DNA of 64,000 nucleotides from contig NZ_JANZLA010000003.1 of assembly GCF_025770785.1 (NCBI RefSeq), forward strand, positions 186,001-250,000, written 5' to 3'. The notes under the pieces were generated by a model, which saw only the letters and a list, made by a program, of their open reading frames with translations, was not told the origin of the DNA and made no database searches. This document shows, one piece after another, positions 23,212 to 31,602 of the stretch. Origin of the DNA: Cellulomonas sp. SG140 (GTDB lineage Bacteria; Actinomycetota; Actinomycetes; Actinomycetales; Cellulomonadaceae). The stretch's first letter is position 1; every line of letters begins with the position of its first letter. A program made the translations under genes and the position numbers.

Positions 23212-24558
23212 TCACCGCACGCGCATCGCGACGACGGTGGGGCCGGGTCCGGTCCGCTCGGGGGCGAGGAGCGTCGCACCGTCCGGCTCGGGACGGGCCG
23301 CGACGGGGGTGCCGTCCAGCAGTGCTGCCGAAGCGAGGTCCAGCCGCTCGGGTGAGCACGCCAGACGCACCTCGCCCACGGCGTCCACAGCGGCGAGCAC
23401 GCGATCGGCCGACCGCGTCCAGCGGACCCACGGCTCGTCGGACGGGCGGCCGATCATCGGGTCCACCGGCCGGACGTCGTGGACGGCTGCGGCGCCGCCG
23501 CTCGTCATCCACGCCGCCATCCCCTCGAGGCAGGCGCGCTGGAGCTCGGGGAGCCGTCCGGACGCATCGGGCCCGACGTTCAGCAGCAGGTTGCCGCCAC
23601 GCGACACCACGTCGACGAGCTCTCTGATCGCGGCGTCCGCGTCGAGGTAGTGCCGCTCGTCCTCGAGCTGGTTGTACCCGAAGGACAGACCGATGCCGCG
23701 GCAGTGCTCCCACATCCCGGTGCCCTCGGCCGCGTTGCCGTGCTGGTACTCGCTGGTGCGGAAGTCCCAGTGGGTGCGGCCCCACCGGTCGTTGACGACA
23801 CCCTCGGGTGCCGCCGCGTAGAACCGGTCGAGCACGTCCACCAGGCCGAACGGACCCCCGGACTTGCCGGCGTCGGGGTACTCGATGTCCGCCCACAGCA
23901 GGTCCGGTGCGTACCGGTCGACGAGATCGACCAGGTGGTCGTGGACGTACCGCGCGTACGCCTCCGAGATCGGTCGGACGGCTGCGAAGGTGTCCGCGTC
24001 GTCGACGACGGGCGGGGAGGGTGCCGCCCACCAGTCCAGGCCGGTCGAGTAGTACGTGCCGAAGCGCAGACCGGCCGACCGGGTGGCCCGCGCGAAGTCC
24101 GCGACCAGGTCGCGTCGCGGCCCACGCGCCACCGTGTTCCGGTCACCGGTGCCGGGCGCGTCCCACAGCGCGATGCCGTCGTGGTGCTTGGTGGTCGGGA
24201 CGACGTACCGGGCGCCCGCGCGCCTGAACAGGTCCACGAGCCCGTCCGGGTCGAACGCCTCGGCCGTCCAGCGGTCCAGGAACTCGTCGTACGGCGCCCC
24301 GGCGTAGGTCTGGCGGTGGTGCCGTTGGGCGGGGGAGCCGTCGATGCGGATCGTGTTGCAGTACCACTCCGCGTAGGGGTTGTGGGCGAACCAGTAGCCG
24401 GGCTCGACGGTGCCGAGCTCACCGATCGGTTCGGCCCACGCGGGGACGGAGTAGGCCCCCCAGTGCACGAAGACCCCCAGACCGGCGCCCTGGAACCAGC
24501 CAGGAACGGGCCGTTCGAACCGGCGGTACGGCTCCGGGCGCTCGATGGCGTCGCCCAT
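23212..24558 (-). CDS. Alpha-L-fucosidase (GH29)
   Basis: A 448-residue enzyme without signal peptide, hence cytoplasmic. GH29 landmarks are present: WFQGAGLGVFVHWGAYSVPA (21-40), KHHDGIALWD (124-133), GTYYSTGLDWW (168-177) and the nucleophile Asp224 in PDLLWADIEYP, then NDRWGRTHWDFRTSEY. It releases terminal L-fucose with retention. The C-terminus is a short beta-sandwich. It sits two bases after the lactonase stop in the fucose operon, so fucose released inside the cell feeds directly into the pathway. The acid/base residue could not be fixed by eye. Confidence 0.93.
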   Translation of the reverse strand: MGDAIERPEPYRRFERPVPGWFQGAGLGVFVHWGAYSVPAWAEPIGELGTVEPGYWFAHNPYAEWYCNTIRIDGSPAQRHHRQTYAGAPYDEFLDRWTAEAFDPDGLVDLFRRAGARYVVPTTKHHDGIALWDAPGTGDRNTVARGPRRDLVADFARATRSAGLRFGTYYSTGLDWWAAPSPPVVDDADTFAAVRPISEAYARYVHDHLVDLVDRYAPDLLWADIEYPDAGKSGGPFGLVDVLDRFYAAAPEGVVNDRWGRTHWDFRTSEYQHGNAAEGTGMWEHCRGIGLSFGYNQLEDERHYLDADAAIRELVDVVSRGGNLLLNVGPDASGRLPELQRACLEGMAAWMTSGGAAAVHDVRPVDPMIGRPSDEPWVRWTRSADRVLAAVDAVGEVRLACSPERLDLASAALLDGTPVAARPEPDGATLLAPERTGPGPTVVAMRVR

Positions 24559-24559
24559 G

Positions 24560-25420
24560 TCAGCTCCCTCCGTCGACGGGCGGCAGGGCCAACCCGTACA
24601 CCCGCGTCGCCGCGCCGCCGAGAACCGCGCGCTGCTCCGCCGGGTCCAGATCGGCGATCACGCCGTGCGTGAAGGCCATGACCTGGTCGTACGGCGCCGC
24701 GAGGGTGCTCACGGGCCAGTCGGAGCCGAAGGCCGTCCGCTCCGCGCCGAAGAGGTCCAGGAGCACACCGGCTGCCGGGCCGGCGAGTGCGAGCGGCTGG
24801 CCGTGCGGCACCTGGGTCAGCAAGCCGGACAGCTTGACGCTGACGTGCGGCCGTTGGGCCAGCGCCCCGATCTCGGTGCGCCACGAATCCCACCCTGTGC
24901 CGCCGATCGGCGGTTTGGCGCCGTGGTCCAGGACGTACCGGCCCTCGTCCACGTCGTCCACCAGACGTACGGCGGACGGGATCTGGTCGGGTCGGACCAG
25001 CAGGTCGAACGCCAGCCCGGTGGCGGCGACGGCCCGCAGTCCTCGTCTGACCTCGGGCCGGTCGAGCCAGTCGGTGGGCTCGTCCTCGACCTGGTGCCGG
25101 AGCCCGACGAGTCGTTCGCCCCCCAGCCGAGCCCGCAGCGCGGCGATCCGGTCGGACACGTCCGACGCCGTCAGGTCGACCCAGCCGATCACGCCTACCA
25201 CCAGCCACGGCACCGCCGCTGCGACGTCGAGGAGCTCGTGGGTCTCGGCCTCGCCCGAGGCTGCCTGGACCAGCAGGGCGTGCTCGACACCGGCGCCCCG
25301 CGCCGCGTCGTGCAGCTGGCGAGAGTCGTACCGCCGGGCGAGGCGCGGCAGGTCGGCCATCCACCGGTACGGGCGCACCGACGGGTCCCACAGGTGCACG
25401 TGGGCGTCGATCACGGTCAT
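24560..25420 (-). CDS. L-fucono-lactonase-like amidohydrolase (COG3618 type)
   Basis: A 286-residue metal hydrolase from ATG 25420, overlapping the aldo/keto reductase stop; the longer frame upstream is a shadow. The amidohydrolase signature DAHVHLWDP (5-13) starts the barrel, YRWMADLPRL follows, and the last metal-site strand is FGSDWPVS near residue 230. This family contains the L-fucono-1,5-lactonases of non-phosphorylative fucose pathways. It hydrolyses the lactone made by the dehydrogenase encoded just upstream to L-fuconate. A paralogue is encoded at 30775-31602. Confidence 0.85.
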   Translation of the reverse strand: MTVIDAHVHLWDPSVRPYRWMADLPRLARRYDSRQLHDAARGAGVEHALLVQAASGEAETHELLDVAAAVPWLVVGVIGWVDLTASDVSDRIAALRARLGGERLVGLRHQVEDEPTDWLDRPEVRRGLRAVAATGLAFDLLVRPDQIPSAVRLVDDVDEGRYVLDHGAKPPIGGTGWDSWRTEIGALAQRPHVSVKLSGLLTQVPHGQPLALAGPAAGVLLDLFGAERTAFGSDWPVSTLAAPYDQVMAFTHGVIADLDPAEQRAVLGGAATRVYGLALPPVDGGS

Positions 25421-26403
25421 GAGCGGAACCCCGCCGCCGGTCGGTCCAGGAGCCCGCGCTCGCGCAGGTCGTCCCAGAGGTCCGCGGGAACCCGTCGGTC
25501 GAGCAGCGCCACGTTTCGATCGACCTCCGCGGGGCTGCGCATGCCGATCAGGGCGGACGCGACCACCGGGTGGTCGAGGGAGAAGTGCAGGGCGGCTGCC
25601 GGCAGCGTCGTGCCGTGCTCGCGGCAGACGGCGGCGATGCGGCGTGCGCGCACGAGCAGAGCCGGTGGCGCCGGCGCGTAGCCGTACGTGGCGCCGTCCG
25701 GCGGGTCGTCGTGCGCCAGCAGGCCGGACCCGAACACCCCGCCGACCACCACGGACGTACCCCGCTCGCCGGCGGCGGGGAACAGGTCGGTGAGGGCACC
25801 GTGGTCGAGGAGCGTGAACCGTCCCGCGACCAGCACCACGTCGAGGTCGAAGCGCCGGACGAACCGTGCCGGCATCGCCGACTGGTTCATGCCGACGCCC
25901 ACCGCACCGACCACGCCCTCGTCCCGCATGGCCAGCAGCGCCGGCAGCGCGGTGGCGACGGCCTGCTCCTCGAGGTCGTCGGGGTCGTGCAACAGGGCGA
26001 TCTCCACCCGGTCGAGGCCTGTGCGGTCCAGGCTGTCGCGCAGCGAGCGGCGGATGCCGTCGCCTGTGAGGTCCCAGACGCGGTGGTGGTCGGCCCGGAC
26101 GGCGAAGCCGGCGCCGAGGTCGTCGCCGGCCGCGGGACCCGGCACGAGGAGCCGCCCGACCTTCGTCGAGACCACCGGGCCGCGGGGCAGCAGGCGCAGC
26201 GCCGCGCCGAGCCGACGCTCCGCGAGCCCCAGGCCGTAGTGCGGGGCGGTGTCGAAGAAGCGGATGCCGCGGTCCCAGGCGCGCACCACGGTCGCCGCCG
26301 CGACGTCGTCGCCGACCGTGGCGTACAGGTTGCCGAGCGGGGCTGTGCCGAGCCCGAGGGCGGTGACGCCGACACCGCTGCGGCCGAGGGTGGTGGTGCG
26401 CAC
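25417..26403 (-). CDS. Aldo/keto reductase, probable L-fucose (aldose) 1-dehydrogenase
   Basis: A 328-residue aldo/keto reductase of the D-threo-aldose 1-dehydrogenase type. Catalytic motifs are GIRFFDTAPHYGLG (Asp and Tyr of the tetrad), VVSTKVGRLL (Lys) and IALLHDPDDL (His), with cofactor-binding SALIGMRSPAEV near the C-terminus. These enzymes oxidise L-fucose and related sugars at C1 to the lactone with NAD(P). It opens the oxidative route: lactone to lactonase to dehydratase, all adjacent. The AKR at 31599-32540 is a clear paralogue with the same GNLY and RFFDTAPHYG segments. Confidence 0.87.
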   Translation of the reverse strand: MRTTTLGRSGVGVTALGLGTAPLGNLYATVGDDVAAATVVRAWDRGIRFFDTAPHYGLGLAERRLGAALRLLPRGPVVSTKVGRLLVPGPAAGDDLGAGFAVRADHHRVWDLTGDGIRRSLRDSLDRTGLDRVEIALLHDPDDLEEQAVATALPALLAMRDEGVVGAVGVGMNQSAMPARFVRRFDLDVVLVAGRFTLLDHGALTDLFPAAGERGTSVVVGGVFGSGLLAHDDPPDGATYGYAPAPPALLVRARRIAAVCREHGTTLPAAALHFSLDHPVVASALIGMRSPAEVDRNVALLDRRVPADLWDDLRERGLLDRPAAGFRS

Positions 26404-26409
26404 GGGCGG

Positions 26410-27159
26410 TCAGGCCCGGGCGGGAAGCCGGAGGCCGTGCATGCCGCCGTCGACGGCGAGCACGGTCCCCGTCGTCGAGGCGGACCGGGGGTCGGCCAGG
26501 TGGACGATGGCGTGCGCGACCTCCTGCGCGGACACCAGGCGTCCCGTGGGCTGGCGCGACTCCAGCTGTGCCCGTTCGGCCGCGGGGTCGTCGGCCCCGT
26601 CGAGCAGCCGCTGCACCCAGGGGGTGTCCGCCGTCCCCGGGTTGACGCAGTTGACCCGGATGCCGTCCGCCAGGTGGTCGGCCGCCATCGCCAGGGTGAG
26701 CGCCTGGACCGCACCCTTCGATGCCGAGTACAGCGCGCGGCGCGGTAGGCCGGTCCAGGCGGCGATCGAGCAGGTGTTCACCACGGCCGCGTGGCGGGAC
26801 TCCCGAAGGTGGGGGAGCGCGGCGCGGGTGGTGCGGACGATGCCGAGCACGTTCACGTCGAAGACGCGGTGCCACTCCGCGTCGTCGTTCGCCGCGACGT
26901 CACCGGTGGCGCCGATACCGGCGTTGTTCACCAGCACGTCGATCCCGCCCAGCCTGGCGGCCGCGTCCGTGACGGCACGGCGTACCGACTCGTCGTCGGC
27001 CAGGTCACCGACCAGGGCCGTCGCGCCGGTCACCTCGGCCGGCGTGCGGTCGAGCACCGCGACGCGGGCACCCTCGGCCAGGAACCGTTCCGCCGTGGCG
27101 CGCCCGATCCCCGACGCTCCGCCGGTGACAAGGACACGCAACCCTCGCAGCCCGGTCAT
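26410..27159 (-). CDS. SDR dehydrogenase, probable 2-keto-3-deoxy-L-fuconate dehydrogenase
   Basis: A 249-residue short-chain dehydrogenase from ATG 27159, overlapping the FucD stop. The Rossmann motif [12 protein letters not shown], catalytic Tyr-x3-Lys in YSASKG and the C-terminal [11 protein letters not shown] are intact. In the characterised Xanthomonas-type pathway an SDR oxidises 2-keto-3-deoxy-L-fuconate to the 2,4-diketo acid, and this gene occupies the matching place between the dehydratase and dehydrogenase genes. Substrate assignment rests on context, because SDR sequence alone does not define it. Confidence 0.85.
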   Translation of the reverse strand: MTGLRGLRVLVTGGASGIGRATAERFLAEGARVAVLDRTPAEVTGATALVGDLADDESVRRAVTDAAARLGGIDVLVNNAGIGATGDVAANDDAEWHRVFDVNVLGIVRTTRAALPHLRESRHAAVVNTCSIAAWTGLPRRALYSASKGAVQALTLAMAADHLADGIRVNCVNPGTADTPWVQRLLDGADDPAAERAQLESRQPTGRLVSAQEVAHAIVHLADPRSASTTGTVLAVDGGMHGLRLPARA

Positions 27160-28562
27160 CGTGCACGCTCCTTCGCGTTCGAGCCGGCAGCGCCGGCGGT
27201 CAGGTCGACGAACCCGCGCGGCGACCTCGTCACCGGCTTGCCGGCGCGGACGACGGACGGGTCGCCGGCGGCCCACACGGGCCCGTCCGGATAGGTGTGC
27301 GCCGCCAGGGAGTCCGGCCGCATCTGCGCGGAGAAGCCCGGCGCCCGGGGGGCGACGTAGTGGCCCGACTCGATGCGCACCGGGTCGAGGAAGTGCTCGT
27401 GCAGGTGGTCGACGTACTCGATGACCCGTCCGTCGGACCGCCCGGACACGGCGACCAGGTCGAACATCGACAGGTGCTGCACCAGCTCGCACAGCCCCAC
27501 GCCGCCGGCGTGCGGGCACACCGGCACGTCGAACACGGCCGCGAGCAGCAGGATCGCGACGTTCTCGTTCACCCCGGCGACGCGCGTCGCGTCGAGCTGC
27601 AGGACGTCGACCGCCCCGGCCTGGAGCAGCTGCTTGACCACCACGCGGTTCTGCACGTGCTCACCGGTCGCAACGGGAACCGGGGTCACCGCCGCTCGGA
27701 TCGCGGCGTGCCCCAGGACGTCGTCCGGGCTCGTCGGCTCCTCGACCCAGGCCGGGTCCCACGGGGCCAGGGCGCGGACCCAGTCGACGGCGGTGCCGAC
27801 GTCCCATCGCTGGTTGGCGTCGACGGCGATCCGAACGTCCGGCCCGACGGTCTCGCGCGCGAGACGCAACCGCCGCACGTCGTCCCCGAGGTCGGCGCCC
27901 ACCTTCAGCTTGATCTGGCCGAACCCCTGGCCGACGGCCTCCCGGGCCAGGGTGACGAGCTTGTCGTCGGAGTAGCCGAGCCAGCCCGGGCTCGTCGTGT
28001 ACGCGGGGTAGCCGGTCCGCAGGAGCCGGGCACGACGGGCCTGCCGTCCCGGCTCGGCCCGGCGCAGCACGTCGAGCGCCTGGTCGGGCGTCATCGCGTC
28101 GGTCAGGTAGCGGAAGTCCACGAGGTCGACGATCTGCTCCGGCGACAGGGACGCCAGCAGGTCCCACAGCGGCAGGCCGGCGCGCTTGGCCTTCAGGTCC
28201 CACAGGGCGTTGACGACGGCGCCGACGGCCATCGCGATCACGCCCTTCTCCGGACCGAGCCAGCGCAGCTGGCTGTCGTCGACCAGCAGCCGCGACGCCG
28301 CGCCCATGTCCGCCAGCAGGGGCTCGACCTCACGACCGAGCAGATGGTCGGCGACGGCGTCGATGGCGGCCACCTGGACGTCGTTCCCGCGCCCGATGGT
28401 GAACGCGAACCCGTGACCCTCGTGGCCGTCCTCGGCGTCCGTGCCGACCACCAGGTACGCCGCCGAGTAGTCCGGGTCCGGGTTCATCGCGTCGGACCCG
28501 TCGAGGGTCCGGGACGTCGGGAACCGGATGTCCAGCGTTCGGAAGGACGTGAACCGGCTCAT
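27156..28562 (-). CDS. fucD: L-fuconate dehydratase (enolase superfamily)
   Basis: A 468-residue mandelate-racemase-subgroup enolase. From ATG 28562 the catalytic residues are Lys218/Lys220 (KLK), metal ligands Asp248 (DANQRW), Glu274 ([10 protein letters not shown]) and Glu301 (TGEH), Asp324 (LQLDATRV) and His351 (CPHAGG). As I recall these numbers coincide with those of the characterised Xanthomonas FucD, a strong sign of the same function. It dehydrates L-fuconate to 2-keto-3-deoxy-L-fuconate. Start is ambiguous: ATG 28562 (TGATG overlap with the FAH gene) or GTG 28565 (GTGA overlap). Confidence 0.94.
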   Translation of the reverse strand: MSRFTSFRTLDIRFPTSRTLDGSDAMNPDPDYSAAYLVVGTDAEDGHEGHGFAFTIGRGNDVQVAAIDAVADHLLGREVEPLLADMGAASRLLVDDSQLRWLGPEKGVIAMAVGAVVNALWDLKAKRAGLPLWDLLASLSPEQIVDLVDFRYLTDAMTPDQALDVLRRAEPGRQARRARLLRTGYPAYTTSPGWLGYSDDKLVTLAREAVGQGFGQIKLKVGADLGDDVRRLRLARETVGPDVRIAVDANQRWDVGTAVDWVRALAPWDPAWVEEPTSPDDVLGHAAIRAAVTPVPVATGEHVQNRVVVKQLLQAGAVDVLQLDATRVAGVNENVAILLLAAVFDVPVCPHAGGVGLCELVQHLSMFDLVAVSGRSDGRVIEYVDHLHEHFLDPVRIESGHYVAPRAPGFSAQMRPDSLAAHTYPDGPVWAAGDPSVVRAGKPVTRSPRGFVDLTAGAAGSNAKERAR

Positions 28563-29407
28563 CACGCGGCGCCGACGGTCTGCCGCTGCCGGCCGAGACC
28601 GCTGATCTCGAGCTCGACGACGTCGCCCGGACGCAGGTACGGCTTGGGCTCCGGGTAGCCGAGCGCGACCCCGCCCGGGGTGCCGGTGTTGATCACGTCG
28701 CCGGGCTCGAGGACCATGAACTGGCTGATGTACCGCACCAGCTCACCGACCCCGAAGATCAGGTTCCGGGTGCTGGACCGCTGGCGCAGGTCGCCGTTGA
28801 CCCACAGCCGCACGTCGAGGTCGTGCGGATCGCCGACCTCGTCGGCGGTGACGAACCAGGGGCCGATGGGGTTGAAGGTCTCGCCGTTCTTGCCCTTGTC
28901 CCACTGGCCGCCGCGCTCGAGCTGGAACTCCCGCTCGGAGACGTCGTGCGAGACGACGTACCCGGCGACGCACGCCAGACCTGCGTCCGCGTCCGGCAGG
29001 TAGTGCGCCCTGGTGCCGATCACGGCGCCGAGCTCGACCTCGTAGTCGGTCTGGGTGCTGCGTCGGGGGACGAGCACGTCGTCGTGGGGCCCGACGACCG
29101 TGCGCGGCAGCTTGAGGAACAGGATCGGTTCGGTGGGAACCGCCTGACCGGTCTCCTCGGCGTGGTCCCGGTAGTTCAGGCCGACGCACACGATCGCCCC
29201 CGGGCGGGGGATCGGCGCCCCGAGCCGGCGGCCCGCCGTGTCCAGCACGGGCAGCTGTCCCAGGTCGAGGTCGGCCAGCCGGGCCAGCACGTCGGGGGTC
29301 AGCGGGGTGTGGGGGTCGACGTACGGGCTCACGTCCCGCACGAGGCCGTCCCGGTCGAGGACTCCGACGTCCTCGTGGCCGGCCGGTCCGATCCGCAGCA
29401 GCTTCAT
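28562..29407 (-). CDS. Fumarylacetoacetate hydrolase family protein, probable 2,4-diketo-3-deoxy-L-fuconate hydrolase
   Basis: A 281-residue FAH-family protein. The metal-site and catalytic segments are visible: [52 protein letters not shown] and [18 protein letters not shown] enzymes hydrolyse C-C bonds of beta-diketo acids. As the first gene of the fucose operon, next to fucD and an SDR, it is expected to cleave 2,4-diketo-3-deoxy-L-fuconate to pyruvate and L-lactate. Its start lies 15 bases from a CGATTATCG palindrome that should control the operon. Confidence 0.92.
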   Translation of the reverse strand: MKLLRIGPAGHEDVGVLDRDGLVRDVSPYVDPHTPLTPDVLARLADLDLGQLPVLDTAGRRLGAPIPRPGAIVCVGLNYRDHAEETGQAVPTEPILFLKLPRTVVGPHDDVLVPRRSTQTDYEVELGAVIGTRAHYLPDADAGLACVAGYVVSHDVSEREFQLERGGQWDKGKNGETFNPIGPWFVTADEVGDPHDLDVRLWVNGDLRQRSSTRNLIFGVGELVRYISQFMVLEPGDVINTGTPGGVALGYPEPKPYLRPGDVVELEISGLGRQRQTVGAA

Positions 29408-29421
29408 TGTCGCTCCGATGC

Positions 29422-29434
29422 TCGATTATCGATA
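29422..29434. promoter_or_regulatory. GntR-box site A (TCGATTATCGATA) between the fucose operon and the SGNH gene
   Basis: The palindrome CGAT-T-ATCG (29423-29431) lies in a 66-base divergent gap. On the minus strand it contains GATAAT (complement of 29425-29430), a near-consensus -10 element about 17 bases from the fucose operon start codon. A repressor bound here would block that promoter directly and could also affect the rightward genes. Confidence 0.65.
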
Positions 29435-29473
29435 GCATAGAACCATGCCGAGCGGGGTGGGAAGGTGAGCACC

Positions 29474-30094
29474 GTGCAGCGCCTGGTGTTCGTGGGGGAC
29501 TCGTTGACCGATGCCGGTCGCGACCGGGACGACGACGCGTCGCTGGGGGACGGGCACGTCCGCCGCATCGCCGACGCACTGGCCGTACGCGGCGAAGGCG
29601 TGTCGGTGCTGAACCGTGGCATCGCCGGCAACCGTGCCGTCGACCTCGAGGCTCGCTGGGGTGCCGACGTCGAGGCCCTGCGGCCGGACGTCCTGACGAT
29701 CCACGTCGGGGTCAACGACATGTGGCGCCGCTTCGACTCCGGCGACCCGACCTCGGCACGGCAGTTCGAGGACACCTACCGGCGACTGCTCGCCCGGACC
29801 GGCGAGGCCGAGGTGATCGTCATGGAGCCGCACTTCGTCCCGGTGCGTGACGAGCAGCGGGCCTGGCTGGAGGACCTGGTCGAGAAGCGTGCGGTCGTTC
29901 GCCGGCTCGCCGCCGAGACCGGAGCGGCGTTCGTCCCTCTGCAGGACCTCATGACGGAGGCGGTGCAGCGCAGCGGCGCGGCCGCCGTGCTGCCTGACGG
30001 TGTTCACCCGATGCCCGCGGCAGCGGAGCTCATCGGGGCGGCGTGGCTGGCGGTGTACGACGCGCGTCGGATTACCGCTGACGATTCTCGATAA
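29474..30094 (+). CDS. SGNH/GDSL-type esterase
   Basis: A 206-residue SGNH hydrolase; GTG 29474 fits the GGAAGG site better than GTG 29465, which would add three residues. Block I VGDSLTDAGRD holds the catalytic Ser, block III is HVGVNDMWRRF and block V is PDGVHPMPAAA with the Asp-x2-His pair. No signal peptide, so cytoplasmic. Such enzymes commonly remove acetyl groups from sugars. Here it would deacylate imported oligosaccharides before or after fucosidase action. It is divergent from the fucose operon and runs into the GntR gene 18 bases on. Confidence 0.85.
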   Translation: MQRLVFVGDSLTDAGRDRDDDASLGDGHVRRIADALAVRGEGVSVLNRGIAGNRAVDLEARWGADVEALRPDVLTIHVGVNDMWRRFDSGDPTSARQFEDTYRRLLARTGEAEVIVMEPHFVPVRDEQRAWLEDLVEKRAVVRRLAAETGAAFVPLQDLMTEAVQRSGAAAVLPDGVHPMPAAAELIGAAWLAVYDARRITADDSR

Positions 30095-30095
30095 T
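30086..30095 (+). promoter_or_regulatory. GntR-box site B (TCTCGATAAT) at the gntR promoter
   Basis: A variant of the shared box (CGATAAT followed by GC rather than CG) directly upstream of the GntR regulator gene. GATAAT (30090-30095) is a five-of-six match to a -10 hexamer, 17 bases before the ATG. There is no ribosome binding site in between, so the message may be nearly leaderless. Autorepression is likely. It is the weakest match among the five copies. Confidence 0.5.
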
Positions 30096-30112
30096 GCAGT
30101 AACCTCACTGTC

Positions 30113-30787
30113 ATGGCAGACACGCTCACGTCGTTCGGCGAGCTCAACAGGGGGCTGCTGTCCGACCAGATCTACGAGCTGGTCGTCGCCATGATCAAGG
30201 ACGGCCGGCTCGCTCCGGGCGAGCAGCTCGTCGAGCTGCAGCTGGCCAAGCGGCTCGGGGTGAGCCAGGCGCCGGTACGGGACGCCCTGCGGAAGCTGCA
30301 GCACGACGGGCTGGTGCACCACGTCCGCCACCAGGGCAGCTTCGTCGCGCAGTACTCCGACGAGGAGGTCGCGCAGGCCAAGTTCGCCCGGGCCGAGCTC
30401 GAAGCGATCGCCGGCCGGCTGACCTGCGGGCACGTCACGCCGGCCTTGCGGGCCACGCTGGTCGACCTGATCACCCAGATGCACGCCGCCGCGGATGCCC
30501 AGGACCTGAGCCGGTTCCGCGAGCTCGACTTTGCCTTCCACCGGTCGGTGGTCGAGGGCTTCGGCAACGTGTTCCTGCTGCGCATGTGGGACGTCCTGGA
30601 GCCCAGCCTCCGGTCGCTCCACGTGCTGGCCGACCCCGGGTTCGCCGGGGACTGGCACCAGGTCGCGGACTGGCACCGCCGGCTGGTCGAGGTCCTGGAC
30701 GGCGACGACCCCGAGGCCGCAGCGGCACTGTTCCGCTCGCACGCGGCGGGCACCCTGCTCGAGGGCGACCGGGCTCAGAGCCGGTAG
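30113..30787 (+). CDS. GntR family regulator, FCD (FadR) subfamily
   Basis: A 224-residue regulator. The winged HTH (about 20-80) shows LSDQIYELVVAMIKDGRLAP, then LAKRLGVSQAPVRDALRKLQ and GLVHHVRHQGSFV. The all-helical FCD domain (about 90-215) has the metal-binding Asp/His pattern (ELDFAFHRSVVEG; then DWHRRLVEVL; SHAAG). FCD regulators typically bind a sugar acid or keto acid. Its position amid five CGATWATCG-type boxes makes it the likely local regulator, with fuconate, ketodeoxy acid or lactate as possible effectors. Its 3' end overlaps the opposing amidohydrolase gene by 13 bases. Confidence 0.93.
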   Translation: MADTLTSFGELNRGLLSDQIYELVVAMIKDGRLAPGEQLVELQLAKRLGVSQAPVRDALRKLQHDGLVHHVRHQGSFVAQYSDEEVAQAKFARAELEAIAGRLTCGHVTPALRATLVDLITQMHAAADAQDLSRFRELDFAFHRSVVEGFGNVFLLRMWDVLEPSLRSLHVLADPGFAGDWHQVADWHRRLVEVLDGDDPEAAAALFRSHAAGTLLEGDRAQSR

Positions 30788-31602
30788 AGCCGCGCGGCCG
30801 TACCGCCCCAGAACGCCGCTGTCTCGGTCGCGGTGAGGGTCGGCAGCGCGGCGGCGGTGCGCGCGACGATCTGCGGGTAGGGGGCGACCCTGGCGGAGAT
30901 CGGCCAGTCCGACCCGAACATCAGGCGCTCGAGGCCGAACGCGTCGACGGCCGTGGCCACCACCTGCGCCATCCGTGCGGAGTCGCCTGCCGCGGCGGTC
31001 ACCACGCCGGACACCTTCGCCGCGGCATTGGCCTGGGCGGCGAGCTGCGCCAGCCCCCGGGCCCAGCCCTCCACGAGAGCACCCGAGCCCAGGCCCAGAT
31101 GGCACACGACGACGGACGTGGCCGGGTGCCTCGCCGCGAGCAGCGCCACCGCGGCCAGCTGCTCCCACCTGACCAGGAACTCGACCACCACCCCGAGCTC
31201 TGCGGCGCGACCCATCAGAGCGTCGAGTCCCGGCACGTCACCGAGGTCCTCGGCTCGGCCCGGAACCGCGACGCGCACGCCGCGAACGGTTCCGCCCGGG
31301 ACGGCGGTGGCTGCCTCGAGACACCCCCGCTGCTCCGGGACGTGCTGCAGGACGACGGCACCGACGACACCGTCGCGCTGCGCCGTCAGCCAACGCACCT
31401 CGTCGTCGCCGTCGCCGGCCTGCACGGCCACCGCCCGCTCCAGCGGCACCCCGACACCGAGGAGCGGCCCCGCCCCTGCCACCGCACGCAGGTCGGAGCC
31501 CAGGGCTCTGCGCGGCAGGCCGAGGTCCGCACGGAACCAGCTCAGCCCGTGCCGGTCGAGGTCCCACAGGTGGACGTGGGCGTCCACCAGGCGCACGGTC
31601 AT
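30775..31602 (-). CDS. Second sugar-lactonase-like amidohydrolase
   Basis: A 275-residue paralogue of the fuconolactonase at 24560-25420, from ATG 31602 with an ATGA overlap to the upstream AKR gene. VDAHVHLWDLDRHGLSWFRA marks the N-terminal metal site and FGSDWPISARVAPYP the C-terminal aspartate. The middle is more alanine-rich than in the paralogue (e.g. AQANAAAKVSGVVTAAAGDS), though the KVSG strand is kept. It would open a lactone derived from the AKR encoded beside it. The sugar is unknown; last gene of the ABC-transporter operon. Confidence 0.82.
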   Translation of the reverse strand: MTVRLVDAHVHLWDLDRHGLSWFRADLGLPRRALGSDLRAVAGAGPLLGVGVPLERAVAVQAGDGDDEVRWLTAQRDGVVGAVVLQHVPEQRGCLEAATAVPGGTVRGVRVAVPGRAEDLGDVPGLDALMGRAAELGVVVEFLVRWEQLAAVALLAARHPATSVVVCHLGLGSGALVEGWARGLAQLAAQANAAAKVSGVVTAAAGDSARMAQVVATAVDAFGLERLMFGSDWPISARVAPYPQIVARTAAALPTLTATETAAFWGGTAARLYRL

